NCBI GenBank assembly: GCA_946478305.1
Contig: CAMLBO010000025.1
Coordinates: 1 to 52,497 of the forward strand
Source: an uncultured Enterobacterales bacterium
GTDB lineage: Bacteria; Pseudomonadota; Gammaproteobacteria; Enterobacterales; Enterobacteriaceae
DNA: 52,497 nt
Direction of reading: 5' to 3'
Of the stretch, positions 18,508-27,474 are shown in pieces. The position numbers were made by a program, and so were the translations under genes. Each line of letters opens with the position of its first letter. Position 1 is the first letter of the stretch. A model generated the notes under the pieces. The model ran no database searches. It saw nothing but the letters and a program-made list of their open reading frames with translations, and had not been told where the DNA came from.

Positions 18508-20280
18508 ATGAATAAAATCAGAGAAAAGACTGATGTAGTGATCGTCGGTCTCGGTTGGGCCGGATCGCTAATGGCGAACGAACTGACGCAAGCAGGTCTG
18601 AACGTCGTGGCGATTGAACGTGGTTCATGGCGCGACACCAGCAGTGATTTCCCGACAACTATCGACACCGACGAACTGCGTTTTGTCAGCCGCCGCGCAA
18701 TCATGCAGCCGCCTGCCGTCGAAACCCTGACATTTCGCAACAGCCCGATCCAGCAGGCGCTGCCGCTGCGTGAGTGGAACACTTACCAGTTTGGCATGAA
18801 CGTGGGCGGGGCGGGTACGCACTGGAACGGCATGACCTGGCGCTTCCTGCCGTATGACCTGCAGAGTTACAGCCAGACGGTTGAGCGCTACGGCAAAAAT
18901 AAGTTTCTCGAGGGGATGCAGGTGCAGGACTGGGGTGTGACCTATGCCGACATCGAACCTTTCTACGACAAGTTTGAACGCTACGCCGGGACGTCTGGTA
19001 AAGCGGGCAATATCCAAGGCGAAAAAATTGAGGGCGGTAACGTCTTCGAAGGCCCGCGCAGCCGTGATTACCCGCTGCCGCCGCTCAAGCGTACCCAGCT
19101 TTCCATGATGTTCGATAAAACCACCCGGGAGATGGGTTATCACCCGTTTGCGGTACCGGCGGGCAACACCTCCGGGGCATATACTAATCCGCTGGGCATC
19201 AATATGGCCCCCTGTACCTACTGCGGCTATTGCGAATTCTTCGGCTGCGGCAACTGGTCGAAGAGCAGCCCGAACGCTTGTATTTTGCCTGCGCTGGTGC
19301 AGCGCCCTAACTTCTCGGTGATCACCGAGTCCGAAGTGCTGCGCGTGAATCTCTCTGCAGATAAGAAAACAGCGACCGGTGTGACCTTTATAGACAGTAC
19401 GGGCGAAGTATGGGAACAACCGGCTGATATTGTGGTGATCTCCGCCTATCAGATGGACAACGTGCGGCTGATGCTGCTGTCCGGCATCGGTAAACCTTAC
19501 GACCATAAAACCGGTGAAGGCGTGGTAGGACGTAACTACGCCTACCAAACGGTTTCCGGTGCGGGCATGTTCTTTGAGAATGAAATGATGAACCCGTTCA
19601 TCGGTGCCGGCGCACTGGCGCAGGCGATTGATGATTTCAACGGCGACAACTTCGACCATACCGACCATGACTTTATCGGCGGTGGCGTAGCGCTGGTGCA
19701 CTCTACCAATGGGCGTCCTATCGGCCAGTCCAACAACGTGCCGCCGGGTACGCCGCGCTGGGGTTCTGAGTGGAAAAAAGCCGCAAAAGAGAGCTACCAG
19801 AATTACAACAACATCTACTGCATGGGTAACAGCTACCCGCACCGCGATGTGTTCCTGGATCTTGACCCTGAGTACAAAGACCGTCACGGTCAGCCGTTGT
19901 TGCGCGTTACGTTCGACTGGATCGAAAACGACAAACGCTCTGCTAAGTTTATGGCCGACCGCTCGGTGGAAATCGCACATGCCATGGGCGCGAAGACCGT
20001 AGTCCGTCAGGAGCCGACCACCAAGCCCTTCTCACCAATGGATAATCTCTCCTCGCATACCACCGGTGGTGCGTGCATGGGCGATGACCCGAAAACCAGC
20101 GCGGTAAACCGTTACCTGCAGTGTTGGGATGTGCACAACACCTTCGTGTGTGGTGCATCGGCATTTGCCAACAACGGCGGGTATAACCCGACCGGTACCG
20201 TGGGTGCACTGACGTTATGGGCGGCTGAGGCGATTAAGACTCAGTATCTGAAAGCACCCGGTCCGCTGGTGAGGGTCTGA
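18508..20280 (+). CDS. Gluconate 2-dehydrogenase flavoprotein (GMC, alpha subunit)
   Basis: This catalytic subunit oxidises gluconate to 2-ketogluconate in the periplasm. It has 590 residues. FAD fold: VVIVGLGWAGSLMANEL at the N-terminus. GMC C-terminal motifs: HTTGGACMGDDPKTS and later GASAFANNGGYNPTGTVGALT, containing the active-site His/Asn. Cys236, Cys239, Cys242 and Cys247 (CTYCGYCEFFGC) resemble the cysteine cluster that holds a 3Fe-4S centre in related FAD glucose dehydrogenases. There is no signal peptide. Sister enzymes act on sorbitol, fructose or 2-ketogluconate, so the exact substrate is likely but not certain. Confidence 0.9.
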   Translation: MNKIREKTDVVIVGLGWAGSLMANELTQAGLNVVAIERGSWRDTSSDFPTTIDTDELRFVSRRAIMQPPAVETLTFRNSPIQQALPLREWNTYQFGMNVGGAGTHWNGMTWRFLPYDLQSYSQTVERYGKNKFLEGMQVQDWGVTYADIEPFYDKFERYAGTSGKAGNIQGEKIEGGNVFEGPRSRDYPLPPLKRTQLSMMFDKTTREMGYHPFAVPAGNTSGAYTNPLGINMAPCTYCGYCEFFGCGNWSKSSPNACILPALVQRPNFSVITESEVLRVNLSADKKTATGVTFIDSTGEVWEQPADIVVISAYQMDNVRLMLLSGIGKPYDHKTGEGVVGRNYAYQTVSGAGMFFENEMMNPFIGAGALAQAIDDFNGDNFDHTDHDFIGGGVALVHSTNGRPIGQSNNVPPGTPRWGSEWKKAAKESYQNYNNIYCMGNSYPHRDVFLDLDPEYKDRHGQPLLRVTFDWIENDKRSAKFMADRSVEIAHAMGAKTVVRQEPTTKPFSPMDNLSSHTTGGACMGDDPKTSAVNRYLQCWDVHNTFVCGASAFANNGGYNPTGTVGALTLWAAEAIKTQYLKAPGPLVRV

Positions 20281-20282
20281 AC

Positions 20283-21593
20283 ATGAGTATGAAAAAAACA
20301 GTCGCAGGGATTGTCGGTGTGGTGGTGGTCGCAGGGCTGGGGTTTGTCGGGTATAAATCCTGGCATAACTCACACCAGAGCTATACCTTCCAGGCACCAC
20401 CGGCTGCTGAAATGGCCGGTAAAACCGCCATTGAGCGCGGAAAATATCTGGCACAGGCCGGAGACTGCGTGGCTTGCCATACAGCACCTGGTGGCAAAGC
20501 GTTTGCAGGGGGGTTAGGGCTGAATACGCCATTTGGCACGATCTATGCCACGAATATCACGCCGGACAAAGAGACCGGTATTGGCGGCTGGACCGACGAG
20601 CAGTTCATGAATGCAGTGCGTAACGGCAAAGGCGTGCAGGGGCAGAATCTCTACCCGGCCATGCCTTATAACGTCTATGCCAAAGTCAGCGATGCGGATC
20701 TGAAAGACATTAAAGCCTATCTGGACAGCGTGCCTGCGGTGCATTACGACGGCCCGAAAACGGATTTGCCGTTCCCTTATAACATCCGCCTGATGATGTT
20801 TGGCTGGAACCTGCTGTTCCTTGATACTGCACCGTTCAAAGCCGATCCTACCCAGTCTGCTGAATGGAACCGGGGCGCGTATTTGGTCGAAGGTTTGGGT
20901 CACTGTACCTCATGCCATACGGCGAAAAACCTGCTGGGCGGCGATGATTTAGGCGTACATCTTCAGGGGGGGGAATTGCAGGGCTGGTATGCTCCGGAGA
21001 TCACCGGCAATACCCGTCAGGGAATTGGCGTATGGAGCGATGATGAGGTGGTGCGCTACCTCAAAACCGGCACGAATACCCGCACCGTCGCTTCTGGTCC
21101 TATGGCGGAAGCGGTGGAAAATTCACTGCAACATCTCAATGTCTCTGACCTGAAAGCCATTGCGGTTTACCTGAAAAGCCTGCCAGGCAGTAAAGACGAT
21201 TCAACACCACTTACCGGTGCCAGTGATGTGATGACCCGTGGTCAGCAGATTTATGCCGATAACTGCGCGGCCTGCCACCAAAATTCCGGGGAAGGCGTGG
21301 CCAATATGGTGCCAGCGCTGAAAGGTAATAATGGTGTACAGGCACCGCTGCCGACCAATATCCTGCATGTGTTGATGACCGGTGCCAAAGGTGCAGCTAC
21401 GGCCGACAACCCGACCGGCGCCGCCATGCCAGAATTTGGCTGGAAACTGAATGACCAGCAGATGTCGGATGTCAGTACCTATATTCGCAACGCGTGGGGT
21501 AATCAGGCACCTGCCGTTAGCGCAGATGAGGTATCGAAAGCCCGCCAGTCGCTGAATGGGGCTGAGGCATTGCATAACCCACAGCGGAATTAA
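20283..21593 (+). CDS. Gluconate 2-dehydrogenase cytochrome c subunit (three hemes)
   Basis: This membrane-anchored subunit passes electrons from the flavoprotein to ubiquinone. It has 436 residues. An N-terminal hydrophobic helix (VAGIVGVVVVAGLGFVGY) anchors or exports it. Three CxxCH heme sites are visible: Cys62-Cys65-His66 (CVACH), Cys208-Cys211-His212 (CTSCH) and Cys328-Cys331-His332 (CAACH). Three hemes and this spacing are standard for the gluconate/sorbitol/aldehyde dehydrogenase cytochrome family. It begins two bases after the flavoprotein stop, so they are co-translated. Confidence 0.94.
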   Translation: MSMKKTVAGIVGVVVVAGLGFVGYKSWHNSHQSYTFQAPPAAEMAGKTAIERGKYLAQAGDCVACHTAPGGKAFAGGLGLNTPFGTIYATNITPDKETGIGGWTDEQFMNAVRNGKGVQGQNLYPAMPYNVYAKVSDADLKDIKAYLDSVPAVHYDGPKTDLPFPYNIRLMMFGWNLLFLDTAPFKADPTQSAEWNRGAYLVEGLGHCTSCHTAKNLLGGDDLGVHLQGGELQGWYAPEITGNTRQGIGVWSDDEVVRYLKTGTNTRTVASGPMAEAVENSLQHLNVSDLKAIAVYLKSLPGSKDDSTPLTGASDVMTRGQQIYADNCAACHQNSGEGVANMVPALKGNNGVQAPLPTNILHVLMTGAKGAATADNPTGAAMPEFGWKLNDQQMSDVSTYIRNAWGNQAPAVSADEVSKARQSLNGAEALHNPQRN

Positions 21594-21618
21594 ATGTCGA
21601 CTACATTGCCTTGTTCAG

Positions 21619-21640
21619 GGCCCCGTCAGGGGCCTTTTTT
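21619..21640 (+). terminator. Terminator of the gluconate dehydrogenase operon
   Basis: GGCCCC (21619-21624) pairs with GGGGCC (21629-21634), loop GTCA, followed by six T. Confidence 0.85.
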
Positions 21641-21821
21641 ATGGTAAAGGCGCAGCGTTATGGCTAAAGAGTGATCATAAAATGCAGACTTTATGTGGCG
21701 AACTATAATTAGTACAGGTCGCCACCTTCTTTATGCTCGCCGACACGCCGTGTCCCTTGGCATCCCAGAAGGACATTTCACCCGCGCCGCTGGCGGCTTT
21801 CGGCGTTCATGGGGGTGTACT

Positions 21822-22412
21822 ATGGTCAATCATGTCTGGGGACTGATGTCCCATCCTGGTCCGGAACTGCAACGTATCCAACGTGAGCGGGAAAGCGTCT
21901 CACACGTCTACTATCACCACGTGTTGTTGCTGGCGCTGATCCCAGTGGTGTGCTCTTTTATCGGTACCACGCAGCTTGGATGGAATTTTGGTGATGGTCA
22001 GAACCTGCTGGTTTCTCTGTTCACCGCTGCCTATATTGCTGTGATCTTTTACGTCATGATGTTGGGTGCGGTGGCCCTGATGGGACGCATCATCCACTGG
22101 ATGGCGCGTCGATACGACAGTCGTCCGACGCTCGATAATTGCATTGTCTTCGCCGGCTATGTGGCGACCCCCATGTTCCTGAGCGGTATCGTGGCACTCT
22201 ACCCGATGGTCTGGCTCTGTCTGTTTGTGGGGCTGATCGGCCTGTGTTACAGCGGTTATCTGCTGTATCTGGGTATTCCTAACTTCCTCAATATCGACCA
22301 CCGGGAAGGTTTCCTGTTCTCCAGTTCTACCCTGGCTATGGGGGTGTTGGTGCTGGAATTACTGCTCGCGCTGACGGTGTTGATGTGGGGTTACGGGACC
22401 AAGCTTTTCTGA
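21822..22412 (+). CDS. yohC: YohC, Yip1-family inner-membrane protein
   Basis: Membrane protein of unknown function, 196 residues from ATG 21822 (MVNHVWGLMSHP), matching the E. coli YohC start (MSHVWGLFAHP) and length. Hydrophobic spans lie around residues 33-52, 62-90, 105-150 and 165-190. Conserved stretches include VIHWMAR-like IIHWMARRYDSRPTL, VFAGYVATPMFLSG and NFLNI. GGGGG lies about seven bases before the ATG. The frame is open upstream to 21693 but without family similarity. In E. coli it sits beside pbpG; here the racemase and gluconate dehydrogenase genes separate them. Confidence 0.92.
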   Translation: MVNHVWGLMSHPGPELQRIQRERESVSHVYYHHVLLLALIPVVCSFIGTTQLGWNFGDGQNLLVSLFTAAYIAVIFYVMMLGAVALMGRIIHWMARRYDSRPTLDNCIVFAGYVATPMFLSGIVALYPMVWLCLFVGLIGLCYSGYLLYLGIPNFLNIDHREGFLFSSSTLAMGVLVLELLLALTVLMWGYGTKLF

Positions 22413-22435
22413 TCTGTTTCGATGTTGTTTGATAT

Positions 22436-22464
22436 GAAAACCCCCGTCTTTATGCGGGGGTTTT
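22436..22464. terminator. Bidirectional terminator between yohC and the rhamnose importer operon
   Basis: AAAACCCCC pairs with GGGGGTTTT around a GTCTTTATGC loop. It ends yohC (+) and the convergent importer operon (-). Confidence 0.88.
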
Positions 22465-22485
22465 ACTTACTTGAGGCTGATCGCT

Positions 22486-23499
22486 CTATTTCCCCCGCGC
22501 GACTACTTTCCGATAGAGCACCGGCAGTGAAATCACCACAATCAGCATTACGCCAACAATCACTGACATCACGATGCCCGGCACGTTGAGCAGGCTAAGG
22601 CCGAAAGTTAATAATCCCATCAGGAAGGCCGCGATAATCACGCCCGTCATGCTGCCTGATCCGCCGAGCACGCTGACGCCACCGAGCACCGCCATAGTGA
22701 TCACGCTGAGCTCCCAGCCTAATGCCAGCGTAGGACGCGTGCTGCCCAGGCGTGACGTCAGCAGAACGGCTGCCAGACCGGACATTACACCGACCAGCAC
22801 GAACAGCATCAGGTTGTGGCGTTTGACGTTGATCCCAGAATACCACGCGGCAACCGGGTTATTACCGATGGCGTAGGTACGGCGCCCAAAATTGGTTTTG
22901 TGTAGCAGGAAGTAAAACACCGCGCCGAGCACCAGGAATAACGTAAATTCGAATGAGAGCGGCCCCCAGACATAACCCTGACCAAACCAGGCGAAGCTGG
23001 CCGGATAATGGTTCAGGGATTGGTCGCCCAGCAGCACATAGGTAATGCCACGAAACAGGCTCATCGTACCGATAGTAATCACAATCGAAGAGAGATTCAG
23101 GCGTGTTACCAACAGCCCGTTCACCAGCCCGCACAATAAGCCGACGCTCAGCCCCACTGCCACCAGCGCGGGCGTTGGCAAGCCAGCCTGTGCACAGAAG
23201 CCCATGATGGTTGAACTCAGTGCCATCGTCGATGCCACCGATAAATCAATTTCGCGGGCAATGATTAACATCGCCATGGGCAGCACGATGATGGCTTTTT
23301 CCGTGAAGTTGAAGGTCGCGTCGGACAAATTCCAGATATTAAGAAAGTAGGGGGAGGCGAGGGCACCCGCCACGAACACGAGCAGCGTCACCAGCAGCAA
23401 AAAACCTTCCCAACACACCAGGCGGCGCAGGAAGGGTATCACTGCCATCGTTGTGCTTTCCCTCGTTGCCGTGCGCGATGCTAACGTTTTATTCATCAT
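22486..23499 (-). CDS. Rhamnose-type sugar ABC transporter permease (second)
   Basis: Inner-membrane subunit of a ribose/rhamnose-class importer, 337 residues. The BPD-transporter-2 core shows PMAMLIIAREIDLSVASTMALSS near residue 75, GLVNGLLVTRLNLSSIVITIGTMSLFRG, and the late WELSVITMAVLGGVSVLGGSGSM, all hallmarks of this permease family. It is the last gene of the four-gene operon and overlaps the previous permease gene by four bases (23496-23499). In Rhizobium the matching gene is called rhaQ; I give no symbol because rha names clash with the enteric ones. Confidence 0.88.
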   Translation of the reverse strand: MMNKTLASRTATRESTTMAVIPFLRRLVCWEGFLLLVTLLVFVAGALASPYFLNIWNLSDATFNFTEKAIIVLPMAMLIIAREIDLSVASTMALSSTIMGFCAQAGLPTPALVAVGLSVGLLCGLVNGLLVTRLNLSSIVITIGTMSLFRGITYVLLGDQSLNHYPASFAWFGQGYVWGPLSFEFTLFLVLGAVFYFLLHKTNFGRRTYAIGNNPVAAWYSGINVKRHNLMLFVLVGVMSGLAAVLLTSRLGSTRPTLALGWELSVITMAVLGGVSVLGGSGSMTGVIIAAFLMGLLTFGLSLLNVPGIVMSVIVGVMLIVVISLPVLYRKVVARGK

Positions 23500-24506
23500 C
23501 TGCCCTCCGATTCAGACTCAACTACAGGGATGGGAGGCGAGTGACGTAAAATCAGTCGTCCCTTACGCTTGTTGGTGCGTTCGTTGAGGATCACCGCAAT
23601 GACAATCACGCCACCGGAAATTGCCATTTGCCAGAACGGGGATACGTCAATCACCGGCAGGGCATTGTTGATGACGCCGAGGAACAGCGCGCCGAGCAGG
23701 CAGCCAACGACGGAGCCGATACCGCCCATGGTGCTGATCCCGCCGATGACGCATGCCGCGACAATTTGCAACTCAAAGCCGTTAGCAACGTCAACGTAGG
23801 CCACGGCGAAGCGTGAAATCCACAGATAACCGCAGAAACCGGCCAGCGCACCGGAGAGGCAGAAACTGACGAACTGCATTTTTCCTGCGTTGATGCCGGT
23901 GTAATAGGCCGCCGTGGCATTGCCACCTGCGGTATACAGCGCACGGCCTGTGCGACTGTAGCGCAGGAAATAGGCCACTAAGATCAATGCCGCCACTGCA
24001 CACCAGCCCAACAACGGCAGGCCGATAAAGGTTGTCCGTGGCAGGCTGAGGAAATCAGGGCTCATCTGATGGGCGTTGATCCAACCGCCGTTGGAAAGCA
24101 GGAAAATAATGCCGCGATAAATGCTCATGGTACCGAGCGTGACCACAATCGGTGGGATGCCGACTTTCCACACCAGCAGGCCATTAATGGCGCCCATCAC
24201 CAGGCCGAGCAGGGTTGCTAATAGCACCAGTGACCACACCGGTATTTGGGGGTTATGAAAATTAATCAGCGCAACGATCATGCCGGTCAGCGCCAGGTTG
24301 GCGGCCATCGATAAATCGATGCCTTTGGTCAGCAGCACCATCATCTGACCGAGTGCCAGAATGATTAAAATAGAGGTGTCATTGAACATCTCCAGCAGAT
24401 TACTGAGGCCGACAAACTCAGGTGAACGTAACCCGACGCCGATCACCATCAGGACGATCACTACTGCCAGCAGCAGCTCGCGAAATTTCAGCAACTGTTT
24501 AATCAT
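23496..24506 (-). CDS. Rhamnose-type sugar ABC transporter permease (first)
   Basis: First permease of the importer, 336 residues. Family features are GQMMVLLTKGIDLSMAANLALTGM near residue 55, GAINGLLVWKVGIPPIVVTLGTMSIYRG, and FELQIVAACVIGGISTMGGIGSV. Its start overlaps the end of the ATPase frame by four bases (ATGA at 24503-24506), so it is normally translated by coupling to the ATPase. The premature stop inside that ATPase gene could therefore weaken this gene's translation too. The equivalent in Rhizobium is rhaP. Confidence 0.88.
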   Translation of the reverse strand: MIKQLLKFRELLLAVVIVLMVIGVGLRSPEFVGLSNLLEMFNDTSILIILALGQMMVLLTKGIDLSMAANLALTGMIVALINFHNPQIPVWSLVLLATLLGLVMGAINGLLVWKVGIPPIVVTLGTMSIYRGIIFLLSNGGWINAHQMSPDFLSLPRTTFIGLPLLGWCAVAALILVAYFLRYSRTGRALYTAGGNATAAYYTGINAGKMQFVSFCLSGALAGFCGYLWISRFAVAYVDVANGFELQIVAACVIGGISTMGGIGSVVGCLLGALFLGVINNALPVIDVSPFWQMAISGGVIVIAVILNERTNKRKGRLILRHSPPIPVVESESEGR

Positions 24507-26017
24507 GCAGCCTCCTGACCCGCACCGCTGGCGGCGCTGACAATGATTTCGGCAGTCGCTTCACCTGCGTTGAATTCGGCTACCTTCAGCCCTTCGTGCA
24601 TCACGATAATCCGGTCCGCCATGCCTATGACTTCAGGCAGTTCAGAGGAGACCATAATCACCGCCAGCCCGCGCCCGACCAGCTCGGACATAAACTGATG
24701 CACGGCTGCTTTTGAGCCAATATCAATACCTTTGGTCGGTTCATCAAGGATGATGATGTCCGGTTGGGTGGCCAGCCATTTGGCGATAACCACTTTTTGC
24801 TGATTACCGCCAGAGAGTGTACCGACGGTTTGATCCCAGCCTGAGGCTTTGATCTGCAACCGTTTGGCGTAATCATCAGCCAGCGCCCACTCTTTCTTGT
24901 CGTTGAGCACGCCATGCGGATTAAGTTGGCTGAGTTGGGGCAGGCTGATGTTTTGGCTAATAGGCAGGTCAATGATGGCCCCCTGTTTTTGCCGCTCTTC
25001 CGGCACATAGACAATGCCAGCGCGGATGGCCTGAGAGGGGCGTGAGAAATGTTGTTCTTTACCCCTGATCAGGATTTTTCCCACGCTGGGCTGAGTGACG
25101 CCAAATAAGGCCTGCATCAGCTCGGTCCGTCCGGCACCGACCAGCCCGTAAAAACCAAGGATTTCGCCCTAGCGCAGCGAGAAACTGATCCCGGCGAATT
25201 CGGTCGGATGGCTGAGATTCTGCACTTCCAGCACCGTTTCCCCTGGCTCGCAGCTTACTTTCGGATAGGCCTGACTGACTTCGCGCCCAACCATCATGGT
25301 GACCATCTGGCGCTCGCTGATGTCGCTTGTCTTACCGGAGCCCACATAACTGCCGTCGCGCAGCACAGTGTAGTAGTCGGAAATGGCGAAGATCTCATCG
25401 AACTTATGCGAGATAAACAGGATGGCTTTGCCTTCCGCTTTCAGACGTTCAACAATCTGGTAAAACTCGATAATTTCATGTTGAGACAGCGCCGCAGTGG
25501 GTTCGTCAAGGATAACAACCTGGGCATCGAACGACAGCGCGCGGGCAATTGCCACCATATGACGCTGCGCGATGCTCAGGTCTTTGAGGGTGGCGTGCGG
25601 ATCGATATTCACTTCCAGCCGCGTGAGAATAGCGCGCGCCTGCTGATGCATCACCGGCCAGTTCAGGCGTTTAAATAACCCTGAACGGACGTAGTGTCCG
25701 ACAAAAATATTCTCGGTGACGGATAACTCATCAAACAGTACGGTTTCCTGGTGGATAGCCGTAATGCCGACCTTATGCGCTGACTCAGGATTTGGGAGTT
25801 TGATCGGGATAGCCTTATAGCGCAGCTCGCCTTCATCTGGCTGATAAATACCGGTCATGACTTTCACCAGCGTGGATTTACCCGCGCCGTTTTCGCCAAT
25901 CAGGGCGGTGACCTTTCCCGGATACAGATCCACATGGACGTTGTTCAACGCCCTGACCCCCGGAAAAACTTTGCTGATGCCCTGCAGCGATAAAAGCGGA
26001 GTCGTGGAGTCATTCAT
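24503..26017 (-). pseudogene. Rhamnose-type sugar ABC transporter ATPase, split by an in-frame TAG
   Basis: A full gene of this family encodes about 500 residues with two ABC domains. Here residues 1-282 read normally from ATG 26017: Walker A GENGAGKST near 40, then LSIAQRHMVAIARAL and VVILDEPTAALS. They stop at TAG (25171-25169) right after GISFSLR. Translation in the same frame then continues GEILGFYGLVGAGRTELMQ, LSGGNQQKVVIAKWL and IIILDEPTKGIDIG to 24503. Total is 504 codons plus stop, with no shift. One base change (for example from CAG or AAG) explains it. Reinitiation at the internal ATG 25117 would miss the second Walker A region. Confidence 0.9.
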
Positions 26018-26083
26018 ACCATTCCCCTGTCAGGCTAAATAGATCAAAACGGCCGCCGGTTCGCTGGTCAGCCATATTCAGGA

Positions 26084-27076
26084 TCAGAATATTTTAGAGA
26101 ATTTGTCGATGTTGCTGGAATCGTAAACGAAGGGTTCTGCCATTGCGCCGCTGCCGTCGGCGTCGAGTTTAATGTTACCCAGGCGTCCCATGCTGGCTTG
26201 CGTTTTGGTCGCCGTGCCTTTGACCAGGTCATAGGCCAGATAAGTGGCAGCGTAGCCGAGATCAATCGGGTTCCAGATAGCGAAACTTTTGGTGGCACCG
26301 GATTTAACTGCGCCAGCCATTTCAGACGGCAATCCCAGGCCGGTTACGTACACTTTGCCAATTTTTCCCTGATCTTTTATCGCCTGCGCGGCTGCGACAA
26401 TGCCGACGGATGAAGGAGAAATAATGACTTTCAGGTCCGGGTAGGACTTCAGCAGCCCGAGGGTTTCGCGGTAACTTTTATCCGATAAGTCATCGCCATA
26501 GGCCACTGTCACCAGATTGACTGAAGGGTACTTTGGCAGCACCTTTTTCATCTCGGCTATCCAGAGATTCTGGTTAGTCGACGTCGGTGTCGCGCTCAAA
26601 ATTGCCACGTCACCTTTGTCGACGTTCAGCGCTTTCAGCGCATCGGCAGCCAGTTTGACGTTCGTTTCGCCGATAAGCGCATTATTGGAGGGGTTGAGGT
26701 GGATCTGACGTCCCTCTTTTGCCACGCCAGAATCCCATGAGACAACTTTAATGCCCCGTTGCATGGCTTTTTTCAGTACCGGTACCAGTGCATCAGGATC
26801 ATTGGCGGAGACGGCAATCGCGTCGACGCCCTGCGCTATCAGGCCGTTTAAGACTTCGATCTGCGCTTCAGCCGTTGTTGTGGTTGGGCCGGTATAAATG
26901 ACTTTCACATCCCCCAGCTCTTTGGCGGCCTGCTGTGCGCCAACGTTAGCGGCTTCAAAGAATCCATTGCCCAGTGACTTCGCCACCAGTGCAATTTTCA
27001 CTTCTGCCGATGCTGCGCCCGCCAGCAGGATGCTACCCGCTATCAGGGTAAGGCTCAGTACGCGTTTTAATTTCAT
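26084..27076 (-). CDS. Rhamnose-type sugar-binding periplasmic protein
   Basis: Solute-binding protein of the ribose/LacI-fold class, 330 residues from ATG 27076, chosen because AGGGAG stands eight bases upstream; a GTG nine bases earlier is less likely. Signal peptide about 1-24 (AGAASA/EVK). The mature protein has VKIALVAKSLGNGFFEAANVGA, LIAQGVDAIAVSANDPDALVPVL, VVSWDSGV and ISPSSVGIVAAAQAI. Overall it reads like the rhamnose (RhaS of Rhizobium) and autoinducer-2 (LsrB) binding proteins. The neighbouring AraC-type rhaS and aldA make rhamnose the better guess. Confidence 0.85.
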   Translation of the reverse strand: MKLKRVLSLTLIAGSILLAGAASAEVKIALVAKSLGNGFFEAANVGAQQAAKELGDVKVIYTGPTTTTAEAQIEVLNGLIAQGVDAIAVSANDPDALVPVLKKAMQRGIKVVSWDSGVAKEGRQIHLNPSNNALIGETNVKLAADALKALNVDKGDVAILSATPTSTNQNLWIAEMKKVLPKYPSVNLVTVAYGDDLSDKSYRETLGLLKSYPDLKVIISPSSVGIVAAAQAIKDQGKIGKVYVTGLGLPSEMAGAVKSGATKSFAIWNPIDLGYAATYLAYDLVKGTATKTQASMGRLGNIKLDADGSGAMAEPFVYDSSNIDKFSKIF

Positions 27077-27474
27077 GCCATGCACTCCCTATCACTTCGA
27101 AAAAAGTTCAACCACCAAACGTTGCCGACGCGCCAGGCGCATGATCACGACTCTAGGAGCTTGGTGGCAGGCTGACCTTTCCGCGAGTGCCAGTTGCGGG
27201 ATAACCATGGCAAAGGCGCAAAGGTTTAGGAGAACAATCTCACAATTTGATAACAATCTTTCATCGACAGACGAAACGGGCAGAAAAACATGGCTTTTTA
27301 CTGGCTGAACTTGTACCAAAAGAGAAGGGAAAGTGACCTGTCATGCAGAATTCCGCGCGATTGAGTGAGTAAATACAGGTTTTGTTCAAAAGCGATTGGC
27401 CGGTCACAGTTTCATCCCGTTGACTGCTGCATTGATGACTAAAATATTACGATAATGTTAATCAGGAGCCGGAA
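27077..27474. promoter_or_regulatory. Divergent control region, rhamnose importer and rhaS
   Basis: 398 bases without a gene between the importer operon (-) and rhaS (+). A segment at about 27233-27275 (TCACAATTTG, then AACAATCTTTCATC) is reminiscent of the E. coli rhaSR-rhaBAD region, where ATCTTTC follows a RhaS/RhaR half site, and contains one CRP half site (TGTGA on the minus strand). The match is by eye and partial. AGGAG at 27466 region serves as the rhaS RBS. Confidence 0.4.

Noticed and set aside
18625-19980. 451-codon open frame antisense to the gluconate dehydrogenase flavoprotein
   Set aside because: Shadow of a GC-rich real gene; its His/Arg-rich content is typical of antisense frames.
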